Assembly: GCA_003049465.1 (NCBI GenBank)
Contig: PYSS01000006.1
Location: 474,818 to 538,817 of the forward strand
Length of the DNA stretch: 64,000 nucleotides
Direction: 5' to 3'
DNA from: Magnaporthiopsis rhizophila
Lineage: Eukaryota; Ascomycota; Sordariomycetes; Magnaporthales; Magnaporthaceae
A model generated the notes under the pieces. That model worked only from the letters and a program-made list of their open reading frames with translations. It had not been told where the DNA came from and ran no database searches. Positions 10,954-21,748 of this stretch are shown here, one piece after another. The position numbers were made by a program, and so were the translations under genes. The number at the start of each line of letters is the position of its first letter. Within the stretch, counting starts at the first letter, position 1.

Positions 10954-12504
10954 TTAATCCGGCCCCCAAAGCCTCTCCACCATGCCCTGCGGTAGCGGGT
11001 GTTGGACCAGGCTAGATCGGTACACGTGCACGAGGCGCTGCTGCTGCTGCTTCACCTCGGCTCCTGGTAACCTCGCGCTCCTGTCGTGCACGAGAACGAA
11101 GCGCTGGTGTCCGCCTCCGCCTCCTCCGGCGGCCGCCCTGACGCTGTCGCGCAGCTGGCGGATGAGCGTGACGAGCCGGCGCAGGGCCTCCTGGTGCCTC
11201 TGCTCCCAGGCCTCGAAGCGATCGCCCACCTTGGTGACGTGGACGGCTGTGACGGCGTTCCCCTCCCGCCGGCCCTGGATGAACCAGGGCGTGCGGCCGA
11301 ACCAGAGCTGCGGGAGGGCGTTGTAGAGCTTCTTTTCCGAGTTGCCCGTCTTCATCTCGGCGAGGGTCGATTGGGGCGCGACGGCGACGGCGACGCCGCG
11401 GTTGAGCACCGTGGACGGTGCAGAAGAAGCGATGCCGGCAGCAGCAGCAGTCTCGAGGCTGAGGAGCGAAAGCTTGGCCTCTATCGCGGGCTCTTCCGCT
11501 GTGGGTTTGTTTACGTCGCCTGCCGCTCTTAATTTTTCCTCCTCCCCTGCTGTATCCTTCTTACCACCTGCTGTTTCTCGTTCCTCGCCTGCCGTCTCCT
11601 CCTTGTCGTGATAGCACGCGTCGACCTCGAACTGCACCACGCAGCGCAGGTCGCCGAGCTTGTACGTGATGACGCGGTGGTGGGCCTGGTCACCCTCCCT
11701 GTCCGGGAGGACAGACTTTGCAAACTTCTGCTCGAAACTGAGACCCACGCCGTAGGCACGGGTGACGGCCGGGTGCCAGGCGTGCCTGTCCTCCTTGGTA
11801 ATGACCAGCGTGTTGTAGACGAGGTACAGACCAACCCGGAAGTCCTCCTCGGTACGACCGGCGCAGAGGGCGAACAGCTTGCGCAGGCTGTTGCGCTGGA
11901 TGATGACGTCCGTGTCGCGCAGGCGATGGGACGGGGACATGGTGGTGATGGCCTGGCCCAGAGGGGCGAGCTGGTGGAGAGGCATGACATTATGGTTGTT
12001 GTTGTTGTTGTTGACGGGCTTGTTGGCGTTTGCTGCTCCCTTTCTAGAGCGAGGATTCGGCTTGTTGCTGGGCCTGCTGGGACGAATCCTGGCAGCAGCC
12101 GACAAGTTGGGCGCTGGCGGGAGCACCACCGGAAGCGGGAGGTGCTGGTAGACTGGCTCGCCGCCGGGGACCCTGACCGTCTTCTCGCGGGTCCAACAGA
12201 AGGTGCCGAGGACCCTGACCTCGTCCTCGCTCGTGACGGGCTGGTCGCAGGGGGCGAGGCCGGCGGGAGCAATCGCGCGCAGGCAATTCCGGCGGTTGAC
12301 GTCCTTGTATAGCCAGAGCGTACTACGTGGTTTGCGCTTGGGCTGCTGTTTAGTGGCCTGCGCATTTCCTGGCGGCGACACGGGAGGCAAACCCCCTGCG
12401 GAGCCGTTCATTCCGAGCATCTTGCTCTGCGCCAAGGGCGCCGCGCTCAGTCTACCGACTGGTGTGTTCGCGCAGCGAGGCGCGACTGTGCAGAAAAATG
12501 CCAT
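10954..12504 (-). CDS. Fungal-specific conserved hypothetical protein
   Basis: A single-exon frame of 516 residues from ATG 12504 (an inner ATG at 12420, MLGMNGSAGG, is the alternative start). The N-terminal third is basic and Pro-rich. A short conserved-looking block follows (VRVLGTFCWTREKTVRVPGG), then an Asn run (NNNNNN) in a linker, and a central domain beginning RDTDVIIQRNSLRKLFALCA with FRVGLYLVYNTLVITKED, which I recognise as the signature of a filamentous-fungal family often labelled 'geranylgeranyl pyrophosphate synthetase' in databases. No prenyltransferase DDXXD motif is present, so that label should not be carried over. A Lys/Glu-rich low-complexity insert splits the C-terminal part, which ends VERLWGPD. 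No signal peptide or membrane segment is evident; probably a nuclear or cytosolic protein of unknown function. Confidence 0.75.
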   Translation of the reverse strand: MAFFCTVAPRCANTPVGRLSAAPLAQSKMLGMNGSAGGLPPVSPPGNAQATKQQPKRKPRSTLWLYKDVNRRNCLRAIAPAGLAPCDQPVTSEDEVRVLGTFCWTREKTVRVPGGEPVYQHLPLPVVLPPAPNLSAAARIRPSRPSNKPNPRSRKGAANANKPVNNNNNNHNVMPLHQLAPLGQAITTMSPSHRLRDTDVIIQRNSLRKLFALCAGRTEEDFRVGLYLVYNTLVITKEDRHAWHPAVTRAYGVGLSFEQKFAKSVLPDREGDQAHHRVITYKLGDLRCVVQFEVDACYHDKEETAGEERETAGGKKDTAGEEEKLRAAGDVNKPTAEEPAIEAKLSLLSLETAAAAGIASSAPSTVLNRGVAVAVAPQSTLAEMKTGNSEKKLYNALPQLWFGRTPWFIQGRREGNAVTAVHVTKVGDRFEAWEQRHQEALRRLVTLIRQLRDSVRAAAGGGGGGHQRFVLVHDRSARLPGAEVKQQQQRLVHVYRSSLVQHPLPQGMVERLWGPD

Positions 12505-12787
12505 GAATTGTGTCCAGGCTGAGTGGGCGGCAATTGCCCACAGATGACACACCCCGCAGCCTGGCCGCCCGTTCAGTCACGATGACTCGGCCGGCCACGC
12601 CAAGCCTGTGTAACATAATACCCATGAAATTTGAAGAACAAGCCAGGCTAGACCATGCAACATGCTAAAATACAGCCTACCTTGCAAGTTTGAATAGATA
12701 CAACGGCAAGCGCAGTTACATAAGGCCCACACGCGACTCGGTAACTATTGATGTCTTGGCCGCGGCCACGGCCACTATAGAATGTCG

Positions 12788-14638
12788 TCACGCGAACGGG
12801 CCGGGCTGATAAACGCTCAGGCGGCTCGTCAGTTCGGACGATTTCCATTCCGGTTCCAGTCTTTTCCTTTTGACCAAAAGCCCGATCATGGCCCATCCGA
12901 GGACCATGGGCACGACGGCATACGCAATCGCAAACGTTTGCCCCGAGCCCACCCGCAGATACGAGACTTGGGCGGAGCCGCTTGTAGGGACGAGGGACAT
13001 GTTCAATACGGACCGGGACGCGGCCAGCCCCCCCACAAGACCCAAGACATCCTCCAAGGCGTTCGAGGAATCTAGGAAAGCCCAGGGAGCTTGACGGCCA
13101 GACTCGGCGACAGGGTGCCCGTAGTCCCCGAACCGGCTGATGACGTTCACGAGCGACTGCGCCCAGCCCGCGGCGCCGTCCTCGTACGTCGTGAAGTAGG
13201 GCGCGGTCGCGACGGTGGCCAACAGCGCGTCGCTGATGGCTGACTTTTCCGGGGGGCTGCAGGATCCCGAGGACGAGAGGAAGCGGTCGAAGGCCACCTC
13301 CCCCGAGACGGAGCGGTTCCAATGTTCCCTGCCGATGGCGAGTGTGACGTTCCTGTACCCGAAGACGCCGTTCCGGACGTCGATGTCGCACTGGACCGAG
13401 TACTTCTGCCCCGCATACCACGGCCCGATGTATCGGCCCACGCCGAGCGCGACCCATTGCGCATAGTTGGAGTTTGCCGCCCCGATGATGTAAGTGGCCT
13501 GCCCGACCTCCCCGCGCGGGCACTGGTGCTTCAGCATATAGACGGCGTCCTTGGGTGGTTTGGTGAGCGTCTTGGAGATGCTGCACTTCCCGTCATCCGA
13601 CTTCAGCGTCATGACGGTGGCACCGGCACGGTCGGTCGAGTACGAGATGACCCCACCCGGCCGACACTTGACGGGGTTGCGCACCATGACCGGCGCGCAA
13701 GCCGACACGGTCTTGAGGTTCCAGTCGTAGTCGCGAGCCAGATCCCCGAAGCCGTATCCGGCCCGCTGGGCGTCGTAGAGCGTCAGCGGTGCTCCTATGG
13801 CCGACGAGTGAACCGCCACGCCGAGGTCCGCGTAGGCAAAGACGTCGGGGGAATTCACATTGATGCCGTCCATGAGCTTGAACGCCCGGTGTTGAGGCGA
13901 GCCCCCGTGCCACACCCACGAGCAAAAGAAGCTCCCGTTCTTGAGCTTCCAGTCGATGGTGCAGCCGACGCTGCCATCCTCCGTGTCCCAGGGTCTCGCG
14001 AATATGTAGGGATCGCTCGAGGACACGAGCGGCGTGTAGGACACTTCGCGCGACGCCGACGTTGCCGTGAATCCCGCCGTGATGCAGGTCGTGACGAGCG
14101 CACCGGCCAGAAACGTCGAATAAACGCCGAAGTTTCGAATCGAATCCGCGATGCCGCCTATCGACAGGATCGTCTGCCAGCGGGACTCTAGGCGTTTGGC
14201 CGCGCCATGGGGCATGGGAGACCCGGCCACTCGGGCTACTGTATCGTCAACGATATCGAGATACAGGAAGCGAAAGCCCTGGAGGATGACTGAAGTTATG
14301 ATAGTGGCTATGACAGTCACCACGGTCGTGTAGGCCGTTTTCTCCGCTGCGTTGTATGTGCCATATTGTGTCAACCGGGGAGTCGTGAAAACCACGGCTG
14401 CTAGAGCCGCCGACACGCCGAAGCAGAGGAGGATCGTAAGGATCGGCCTGGTCGCCTTCCTTGTGTAGTGGGTCGGACTCGCCGAAACCGAAACGGGCGC
14501 GATCCCTTGGACTTTGGACTGGTCCCAAGGAGGATATGTTGCTGGTGTCTGTGAGATCGCTCGTTAGCATTCTTGATGCGACTGCTCAACTGTCCGTCGA
14601 CGATAGAAAGGTCTACTCACATAGCCGCCGTACTCCAT
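12788..14638 (-). CDS. Multi-pass membrane protein with large Cys-containing extracellular loop
   Basis: Two exons, a six-codon first exon (14638-14621, MEYGGY) and 14548-12788, joined across a 72-nt intron (GTGAGT...CACAG), give 592 residues; the join continues TPATYPPWDQSKV in frame. Predicted membrane helices lie near residues 38-60 (LTILLCFGVSAALAAVVF), 72-98 and 127-147. A long soluble region of about 380 residues with paired cysteines and N-glycosylation sites (NGS, NVT, NRS, NMS) follows, and a final helix (FAIAYAVVPMVLGWAMIGLL) precedes a basic cytoplasmic tail. The layout fits a family of uncharacterised fungal plasma-membrane proteins; I do not recognise an enzymatic domain. A TATA-like box is visible about 140 bp upstream. 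Confidence 0.8.
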
Positions 14639-14777
14639 CGGTGGATTGATGCGAGGCAGAAGAGATGTTTAGTCGCAGGTATCGTCGTTGTTTCTTACGG
14701 AGACGGAGCTCTGAAACTGAAACTGCATTGCGGAGGCAGGAAAGGACAAGAACCCGAGAGTTCGAGCTCAGGCGAGT

Positions 14778-14785
14778 TTTATATA
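14778..14785 (-). promoter_or_regulatory. TATA box of the 592-residue membrane protein gene
   Basis: The minus-strand sequence TATATAAA lies about 140 bp before the ATG at 14638, a usual distance for a fungal TATA element. Confidence 0.5.
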
Positions 14786-14977
14786 TTCCAACTTCGTTGG
14801 GTTGAGAGCCGGAGTGGTATGGCTCAATCCCCCAGGGCTGAACTACTGAGTGGTTCGCTTTCCCAGACTGGGAGTTGTGGTTGCCCTAGCGTCCTCGATT
14901 AGGGTCTGGCCGAACTGGCGCAGCCTGTCGAACCACGATCAGGAGAGAATTGGACGAGCAGCCTCCTCGACTTTTCC

Positions 14978-15537
14978 ATGCCTTGGGCATCACGCGTGGC
15001 CACGGCTCTTGCCACCATCGTCGCTGGTTTCTCTGCCGCGACGCTGGCGGCCTTCCGCTCTTTGGGTCAGCCCCGACGAGGGATTCGCCATCGCCTCGGG
15101 CAGCCCGGACGGCTTGTACAGCGTCACCCTGTGCGCCGAGGGCCACATCGTCAACCGGACGTTCGAGCCGCTCCCGGGCAGCGGCCTGGACGTTGCCCGG
15201 GAGCGAGGCATCTTCGGTCCCCTCGGGCTTCCCAGTCAACCATTATGAGTGCGGCATTTGGCACATGCCCGAGGGAGACCGGAACGCGGCCTGGGGCGCC
15301 TTCACCAACTACTGCGGCGGCTGCGACGCCGTCACGTGGATCTGCAACCAGCAGGACAGCTGCAACCCCTGCTTCCGGTCCGAGTATGACCAGTTTGTCA
15401 ACTTCATCAGCAACCGGTGCAGCGGCTGGGCCGTCCCCTTCACGAATTTGGGCAAGTGGGCCAAGCCGTACGGTCGAAACAGCAATCGGGAGTCCTTCTA
15501 CCGCTGGTGGGGGCCGGGTTTCCCGCCCTGGGGCTAG
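14978..15537 (+). pseudogene. Small secreted Cys-rich protein, broken by two frameshifts
   Basis: A signal peptide starts at ATG 14978 (MPWASRVATALATIVAGFSA). After about residue 27 the coding signal moves to another frame (SPDEGFAIASGSPDGLYSVT, about 15076-15135) and near 15232 it moves again (HYECGIWHMPEGDRNAAWG, running to the TAG at 15535-15537). The last part has cysteines in a pattern typical of a fungal secreted family (CGG..DAVTWICNQQDSC) and a conserved C-terminal KPYGRNSNRESFYRWW. No GT-AG intron can bridge either frame change. Either the gene is dead or two one-base assembly errors occur. The function of the family is unknown; it would be extracellular if intact. Confidence 0.6.
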
Positions 15538-18500
15538 ACAGGGTGACGCGACCAAAATGCGTCGAACAGACATTCGTTGACTCTCCGCGAGGGTTGGTTG
15601 CGAATGCGAAGAGGCCCCTGAACATGGATAAGGTCTTGATAAACTGTTGCCTTGGGGTACCTTGTGTCGGCGGCCAAGTCGGCGAGTTCTGTCTCTATTA
15701 TCAATACGAAGCCGTCCTACTCGTCCTGTCGACGACTATCGTTGCGAGGGTAGCTTCCAAGTGATATCCAGAGCCGTTGCCGGTCCGCCCCGAGGCTCGG
15801 GTTGCCGCAGGCTCCAATCTACGTATTACACAACAATTTCGAGGAGCGAAGGCCACGCGATGACGTGCTTGAGTAGCTTGATGGCCTCGATCGCAAATAG
15901 GGTAGCAAGGGGTTCAACTTGTGGATCGGACTCTTCCTCCGCGCCGTCGCGAGCCCAACCCGGCCGCCCCTTGCGAAGCGCGTCGAGTATGGCGCCGGTA
16001 GCGGAGTGTACGCTACCGGCTCCTCTGCGTGGGGCCATGCGTAGCTGTCCTGATGGTCTCGCGGACGGAGAGGCGGCCAGCGACCGACGGTTGGCGACGG
16101 CGGACACTACCCAGTCCACCACGCGACAGCAGTGGCGATGACGGACTACATGCTGAAGGCCACCTCCTGATCGGCAGGAAGGCGCCGGCCCAGGCTGCTG
16201 GGTATCGTGTGCTTATGCGAGCCACACAGTCCGCCAACGCGTTCGCCAGCCCTCGGAGCTGCCCAGCCGCCGGCCCCGCCGTCATCGTGGCGGGCGAGCT
16301 CTCGAGCTGAGGTTTCGGCTTGCAGGTTGCCTCAAGGTAATGTGGGGTATACCCGGATACTGGCACCAATGGACGTGCAAACCCTCAAGCCGAAAAATCG
16401 CTACTCAGCCCATGTCACGCTAGGAAGCGCTACTTTGCTCTGACACGCCCATCAGACCACCACTGCATGATAAGAATTCTGTGTGGCGGCAGCCACTTGT
16501 ACGACACAATGATATCAGGACCCAAAGCTATTCCCACCGCAGCAGGCCCTGTTACGTCGAGCAACCTGAGTGGTGAACAAATGCTGACGTTGATGCAAGA
16601 AGAGGCTCCGGCTGAGCCGCAACCATCGGGGGCCGAACATGCCGTGTGGTGTGCATTGGCCTCGCGGCCGCCGGGTTGCCACTATTTGGCGGCGAAGAAT
16701 CCATCACCTTGCGCGCCGCAACCGCCGAAGTCGTGGGCGGCCTGCGCCTTCCTGGGGGGGACATATTCACGAGATCCACAGCGTGAGGGCCCGAAAGGCT
16801 GACGGCGCTTAACAATCGAATTTTGCAAGCTCTGAACTTCAAAGCCGCCGCGGGTGAGTATCGTGGAGTTGGAAAAGGCAATACCGGGCGCAGTTATCCT
16901 TCCGGAAAGGCCAACAGACCAGTTGAGTACCTCCGTCCCCTTCGTCAAGGGCGAGACCCTTTACCAGGTCCTTCGCATCTCTCCCGCTAAACTCTCCTAA
17001 TCTTCTGCCAGCCCGGAAGTCTCTTCTCTATCAGGAGAAACACAGAAGCCGACCCGGTCACCTAAGCCGAAGCTTCACGCCGTGGTATGGCCCCTTTCGA
17101 GCATCGTGGGTGTCTATTTCAAACGGACTGGCCGGTGCATTAGTACGGATTCAAGTCTAGGGAATGGCGAGAATAGGGTGTTCCAACACCTGTCTCGCCA
17201 CATCCGTCCGGGCCACGTCGATCCAAATCCATCCCGGCGATCCGCAGTGGCCGCCGTGGCAGAGAGAGGGAAAGACAATCAATATTGCCTATAGGCATTT
17301 TCCCGCAGTTCTACAACACCTACGTCGGGTCGGGCAGCCGTGGCCATCACGTTCTGGCCTTCTAAAGCACGAGACGTAAGCAGCGGCTAGAAACCCAGGT
17401 GTGGGTTAGCCAGTCGCCGGTAGGCCTCGACGATACAAGCCTCTCCGAAGAAAGAAAGGAAAGCACATCCGAAGCGCGTGAAGACGACGAGTTCCGCCAA
17501 GTGGTAACACCCGTCAACATGGTCGCCCTTTCACCTTCGTTCAAGCACCGGGGAACTGGCAGCCAACGGCCTGTCAAAGCTCCGGACCCAACCACCGTGA
17601 TGAATCACCTCGGTTACACCGATGCTCCTTCTCTCGTAACGGAACCGTGGTCCTCACCGCATCGGCTCTGATCCGTGGCCATGAATACGAAAACCGGCGC
17701 CGACGAATTAGTATCATTTCGCCTCAACACAATAGGAAAATGCATCGAAATGGTCACGGGTGGTTTGCTGGTTCCCACAAGAATGGGGACAGAGCTCGGT
17801 GCCGAGCCTGAGCCGAAGTCGATGCGAATGAAGACGGTGTCGAGAGTGTCACTGTGACGCCGACGGCTTTGGGACGGAATATCGTCGCCCATTAATCGTC
17901 TGATTTGGCAAGTGCCTTGTACGTCTCCAATAGGTCCATTCCTATCCGTCTTAGATGGCACATTCGTTTTATCACCAGGGCTTACAACGCCCTACAGCAA
18001 AGCACCGGTCCGCCGGATCTTAACAAACCCGTCCTCCAGACGCGCTTCCGCCATACGAAAGAAGAATGCATGGACGATCTGTCCGCAATGCTCCAATGGA
18101 CCCCCTTATGGACTTTGAGTGTGGTTCCTACTCTGGCCGAGGGCAACCCCAAATGGCAAGATAGATGAAAGGCTGTGCTTTGTCCACCTGTCCACTGAAC
18201 AGTTCCGAATGCGGGGATAGTACCGTGATTGTAACGCACCCCATCCGTCATTAATGCGTTGATTTTAAAAACAACAGTGACAATACGACAACACAACATA
18301 GACGCCCGAGGCGAGCGATTTAGGGCTGTCGTTAAAGGCCAGGCTGATCGGGTAAGGAAGGGTCCCGTCGACTACGCTAAGCTTCCGACTTTGCGGTCCC
18401 GTTAAGCGGTGTGCACCGTGGCAGATAACGAGGGGCGATGACGAACCTGCCAGCCAACCGCATCGGCGACTGCAAGGCCGGAAACCAGGTCCAGGGGAAG

Positions 18501-18794
18501 CTTGCGGTTCTGGGCTTCCCCGAGGCCATTGCCGGAGATAACTCCGCGGACGAGCGGGTCGGGCCTTGACAAGCCGCTGGATACCCCCTACGCCGTATTG
18601 AGGCGTCCAAGGCTGCAGGAACATGGATGGTGATGAAGGCCATGGTCGAAAACGAGGGTGGATGCGTTATGAATAGGCGATCATGCTATAACGGTAATAG
18701 GATACGATATGATATAGATGTGTATGCCAGAATGCAACCTGCACACTCGTTGTGAAATCGACGAGAACGACATACCAAACTTCCATGGGCAGCT
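15538..18794. other. Long gene-poor stretch
   Basis: More than 3 kb without a supportable gene. Base composition is mixed and short open frames occur on both strands without recognisable motifs or splice-linked continuity. Nothing repeat-like of note was seen. Confidence 0.5.
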
Positions 18795-19219
18795 CAAAGC
18801 TCCTGGACCTGGACCTCCCCCTGCACGACAAGCTTTTTTTTATCGGGATCTCGCCCTTGGGGGCGGCGCATCCCCAACGAGCCCACCAAACAGGAGCCGC
18901 GCCGTAAGCACGGCATCGTTGTCGCCGTGGGGCCGGTAGTGCTGCAGGTTTGCCCCCCAGCCCCTCGGCATTCAGGGGCGTCCACACCGCGAGCCGCAGC
19001 ATGCCGTTGGACTCGGTAGCCCAGACAGAGAAGGCATCCGCATACGCCGGTATGTTGGCAACGTAGCCGTCGACAAGGTTCCTGTCGGCAAAGAGCAGTA
19101 CCAGCACCATCCCCGCGGCGACCCGGTAGTCGGACATTTTGGCCGCCGCCGATTCCTCCCACTGCTCGGCCGATACGCGCTGCCGTGATCGCGTCCCAGA
19201 GCCGGTGGTGCTTGGCACG

Positions 19220-19257
<38 letters not shown>

Positions 19258-19345
19258 CGTCGGCCCGGTTCGGCTCCGAGTTGAAGGTGCTGGACACCGT
19301 CTGCAGCGCGTCATGCACCACCTCGCTGGTTTCTTTTTTGCTGGC
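18795..19345 (-). pseudogene. Nitroreductase-family (fungal Hbn1/Frm2-like) relic
   Basis: Minus-strand pieces in shifting frames follow the order of fungal nitroreductase-like oxidoreductases (FMN-dependent). The first is VVHDALQTVSSTFNSEPNRA, the FMN-binding 'STFNSQ.NR' loop; next AKHHRLWDAITAA; then, in another frame, GMVLVLLFADRNLVDGYVAN and PAYADAFSVWATESNGMLRL; then NLQHYRPHGDNDAV in a third frame; and finally LVVQGEVQVQEL. A run of 36 T (minus strand; 19220-19255) interrupts the frame exactly where the family has a short strand before 'H..LWD'. At least two frameshifts plus the homopolymer make the gene non-functional as sequenced. Confidence 0.65.
19220..19255. repeat. 36-base poly(A) (plus strand) inside the nitroreductase relic
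   Basis: An uninterrupted run of 36 A. It sits inside coding-like sequence, replacing a few codons. No target-site duplication could be seen, so it is more likely a homopolymer expansion or an assembly artefact than a retroposed tail. Confidence 0.95.
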
Positions 19346-19752
19346 TTACAGGCACGTTTTTGTCCAGGCTGTACCGATTTGTGGTGGGCGGCGAGGGGCG
19401 TCAAACAGAGGCCCGGACGTGGCGCTTCTCGTTTCGGTCCCGCCTGCTATAGCTTTTGTTCTGATCATCACTTGCCGCTTCTTCTGCTGTCGGCACTGCT
19501 GCAGGAAGCGCGGGGCGCGGGTCGGATCGGAATGCAGTTGGCGCGGCAGCAGCAAAATGCAGGAACAGGGGCAACAAAAGGGTTCGCAGGGTGGATAAAA
19601 GTGATTAGCAAACGAGAATAGGTCAAGGTCAAGCTAACGTAGAAAGTCAAGCCACGAAGTGATCCAGTACGGTTAAAAAAATAAAAATAAAACGCCATAG
19701 GTAGACAGTAAATCACGACGAACAAATCCTAAAGCGTCAAATCGTCGTCCCA

Positions 19753-21748
19753 TCACGCAGATGGCCCAGGGACCACGGACCACGTCTCCGCCGTGAAAGC
19801 CAGCGAATGATCCAGCCGCAGCTGCTCTATACGCGCATTGCCGTCCGATTTCCCCCGATACCGAAGACGCGGGCGATCATGTACACCACGCGGCGGTCCG
19901 CCCTTGCGTGAGTATCTCTCATCTGGAGTTAAGATGGTGTCAGCAGTTTGCAGTCTGGAAGCCAAAAATAAAAAGGTAAATATCTTGTTGCTCACCATCT
20001 GGTACTGCCCCTTGCTTATGGAAACGGTGACGCCACACGGTCCGGTCGTCGACTTTACCTCGATCAAATACCTCGGTCGTGCGCCACGCCAGAGCTCCCC
20101 GTCAAGGTAGCCGCGGTCCACGAGGAGGGTCGTCAGGTCGCCCTCGGCGTCCTCGTAGGTGATGTCTGCCGTCTCGGCGCCGTTCCAGGGTGCCATGTCC
20201 GCGTAATCCGGGTGCTGGGCGACGTACTTGCGAATGCTGCTCTGCCAGTTGCGCCGGTCCCAGCCGCTCAAGGCGGGCTCCAAACGGGAGAGAAGCTTAA
20301 AGACCCGGTGTGGTTGTTGCGTTGCGTGTGTCAGCCCCGCGCTCTGGGAAAAAAAAAAAAAAAACTTACGTATAGCTCACCGGCAGCGCCAATCTTCTTG
20401 TCCCGTTCGTGCTTGGTGCTTAACCGGAACCGGTTCCCGACCTCTTCCCGCCCGCCGTCGAATCCGTTAAAGACGTCGAACCCCGTCGCGTAGCCGACCG
20501 CAGGTAAAGCGACCCGGAGAGCCGTCGTGGAGAAAGCTCCCTTCGACGGAAAGCTAGCCGCCCTCGCCGCCTTTAGAATCCCGTCCAGGATCCTGACGTA
20601 CTCCCTGTCCTCGCCGGAAGGGAGCGGTACGGGCACCGTGACCATGGTTCGTAGCATTGATGGATCTCGGCGGGCCAGTCGAGATGATGCCACGGTCGTG
20701 GAGATTGTCGTTGAGGGATCGAGGCCGCCGTCATCGCTCAAGTTACTGAATGACCCGTCTGGAGTAATCAGCTGCCTCGAATCGGCCGCGGAATTTCCAC
20801 CCTCTTCCGTCGCATCCACCACCTCTGCCTCGCTTTCCGTGTCGGCCTTATTATCCGTCTCGGCCTTTTTCGGCAGTGGCACCTGTACGATGCCAAAGCC
20901 GTTAAAAATGGAGTTTATGACGGCCCCGGCCGCGGACGCATTTAGTATTGCAGCAAGCGCTGTTATTGCGGCCTTTCCAAGCACATTTTAAATTTGGGTT
21001 ATGGGATCGCGCATGAGCCACGCGCCGAAACTTTTAGGCAGGGCCAGGTGGTAGCAAATCTTTTGTTTGCTTTTGTTCGAAGGGACAAAAATCCTGAGCG
21101 CTGAGTGGGTTTCGTCGATGTGCACATCACCCGAGGCCAATTTTATTTCGGTCGAGTGCCCGTTCTGGGATATCGAAAGCACTGTTAAAATTCTGTCCGT
21201 TTCGAGCATTTCGAAGGCGCGTAACAGCCGGTACAGGTCATTTTTGTCGGTTTTGTATCTGGGGCTGTTAAACGTGGCAGCAATACTAAAAAACGAGCGG
21301 CAATTAATTTCCCATTTTCCTGGCTGGCACGGTTTAATAGTTATCTAGGTGGGTGCTCACCGAAGGATGGCGTGTGCTTTCGATTTCGGTTTTCAGCTCC
21401 GCATTTAATCGACCTTATTTTCTCGCTCGACGCGGACGTGATCTCCTTTATGCACCGAAAGAGGCGGCGGTGCTCCAATCCGGCCCATTGGAGGAAAGGC
21501 GTGAGGCGCAGTACGTTTTTTAGGCCGCAGTTCAGGAGCTTAACGCGGTCCCGGAACAGCTCACCCAAGTATTCGCGGTTAATAATGGTAAAGTTTACAC
21601 GATCAAAGGAAAGAGTTAATGGCAGCATTCGTTTGAAGAATCGACTGGAAAGTCGCATCCACAGAGTGGTCCAAAAATAGAATTCAAAGATTCGTTCAGG
21701 GCTTCTATGTGGAAACGAGAGAGGATCAACTGACCTTGTTGCCGCCAT
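19753..21748 (-). pseudogene. C-terminal part of a NO VEIN-like (DUF3883) gene, disrupted
   Basis: Minus-strand coding fragments match the C-terminal region of large fungal NO VEIN-like proteins (N-terminal HATPase-like, C-terminal nuclease-like DUF3883). They include LTPFLQWAGLEHRRLFRCI (21748-21341), HIDETHSALRIFVPSNKSKQ with PKSFGAWLMRDPITQ (21209-20988), KHERDKKIGAAGELY, and LIEVKSTTGPCGVTVSISKG, the DUF3883 core. Breaks: TAA at 20988-20990 with the frame continuing directly after it; the expected intron after GELY has a good donor but lies against a 16-base homopolymer (20349-20364) and lacks AG at the expected acceptor; and the last exon shifts frame near TAG 19827-19829 before ETWSVVPGPSA. 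The HATPase part is absent from the window. The family's function in fungi is not established. Confidence 0.65.
20349..20364. repeat. 16-base poly(A) at a former splice donor
   Basis: The run directly abuts what would be a GTAAGT donor on the minus strand in the NO VEIN-like relic. It is a second homopolymer within 1.2 kb of the 36-base run. Confidence 0.95.

Noticed and set aside
12648..13586. 312-codon minus-strand frame rich in Arg/Gly/His
   Set aside because: Out-of-frame shadow of the 592-residue membrane protein gene.
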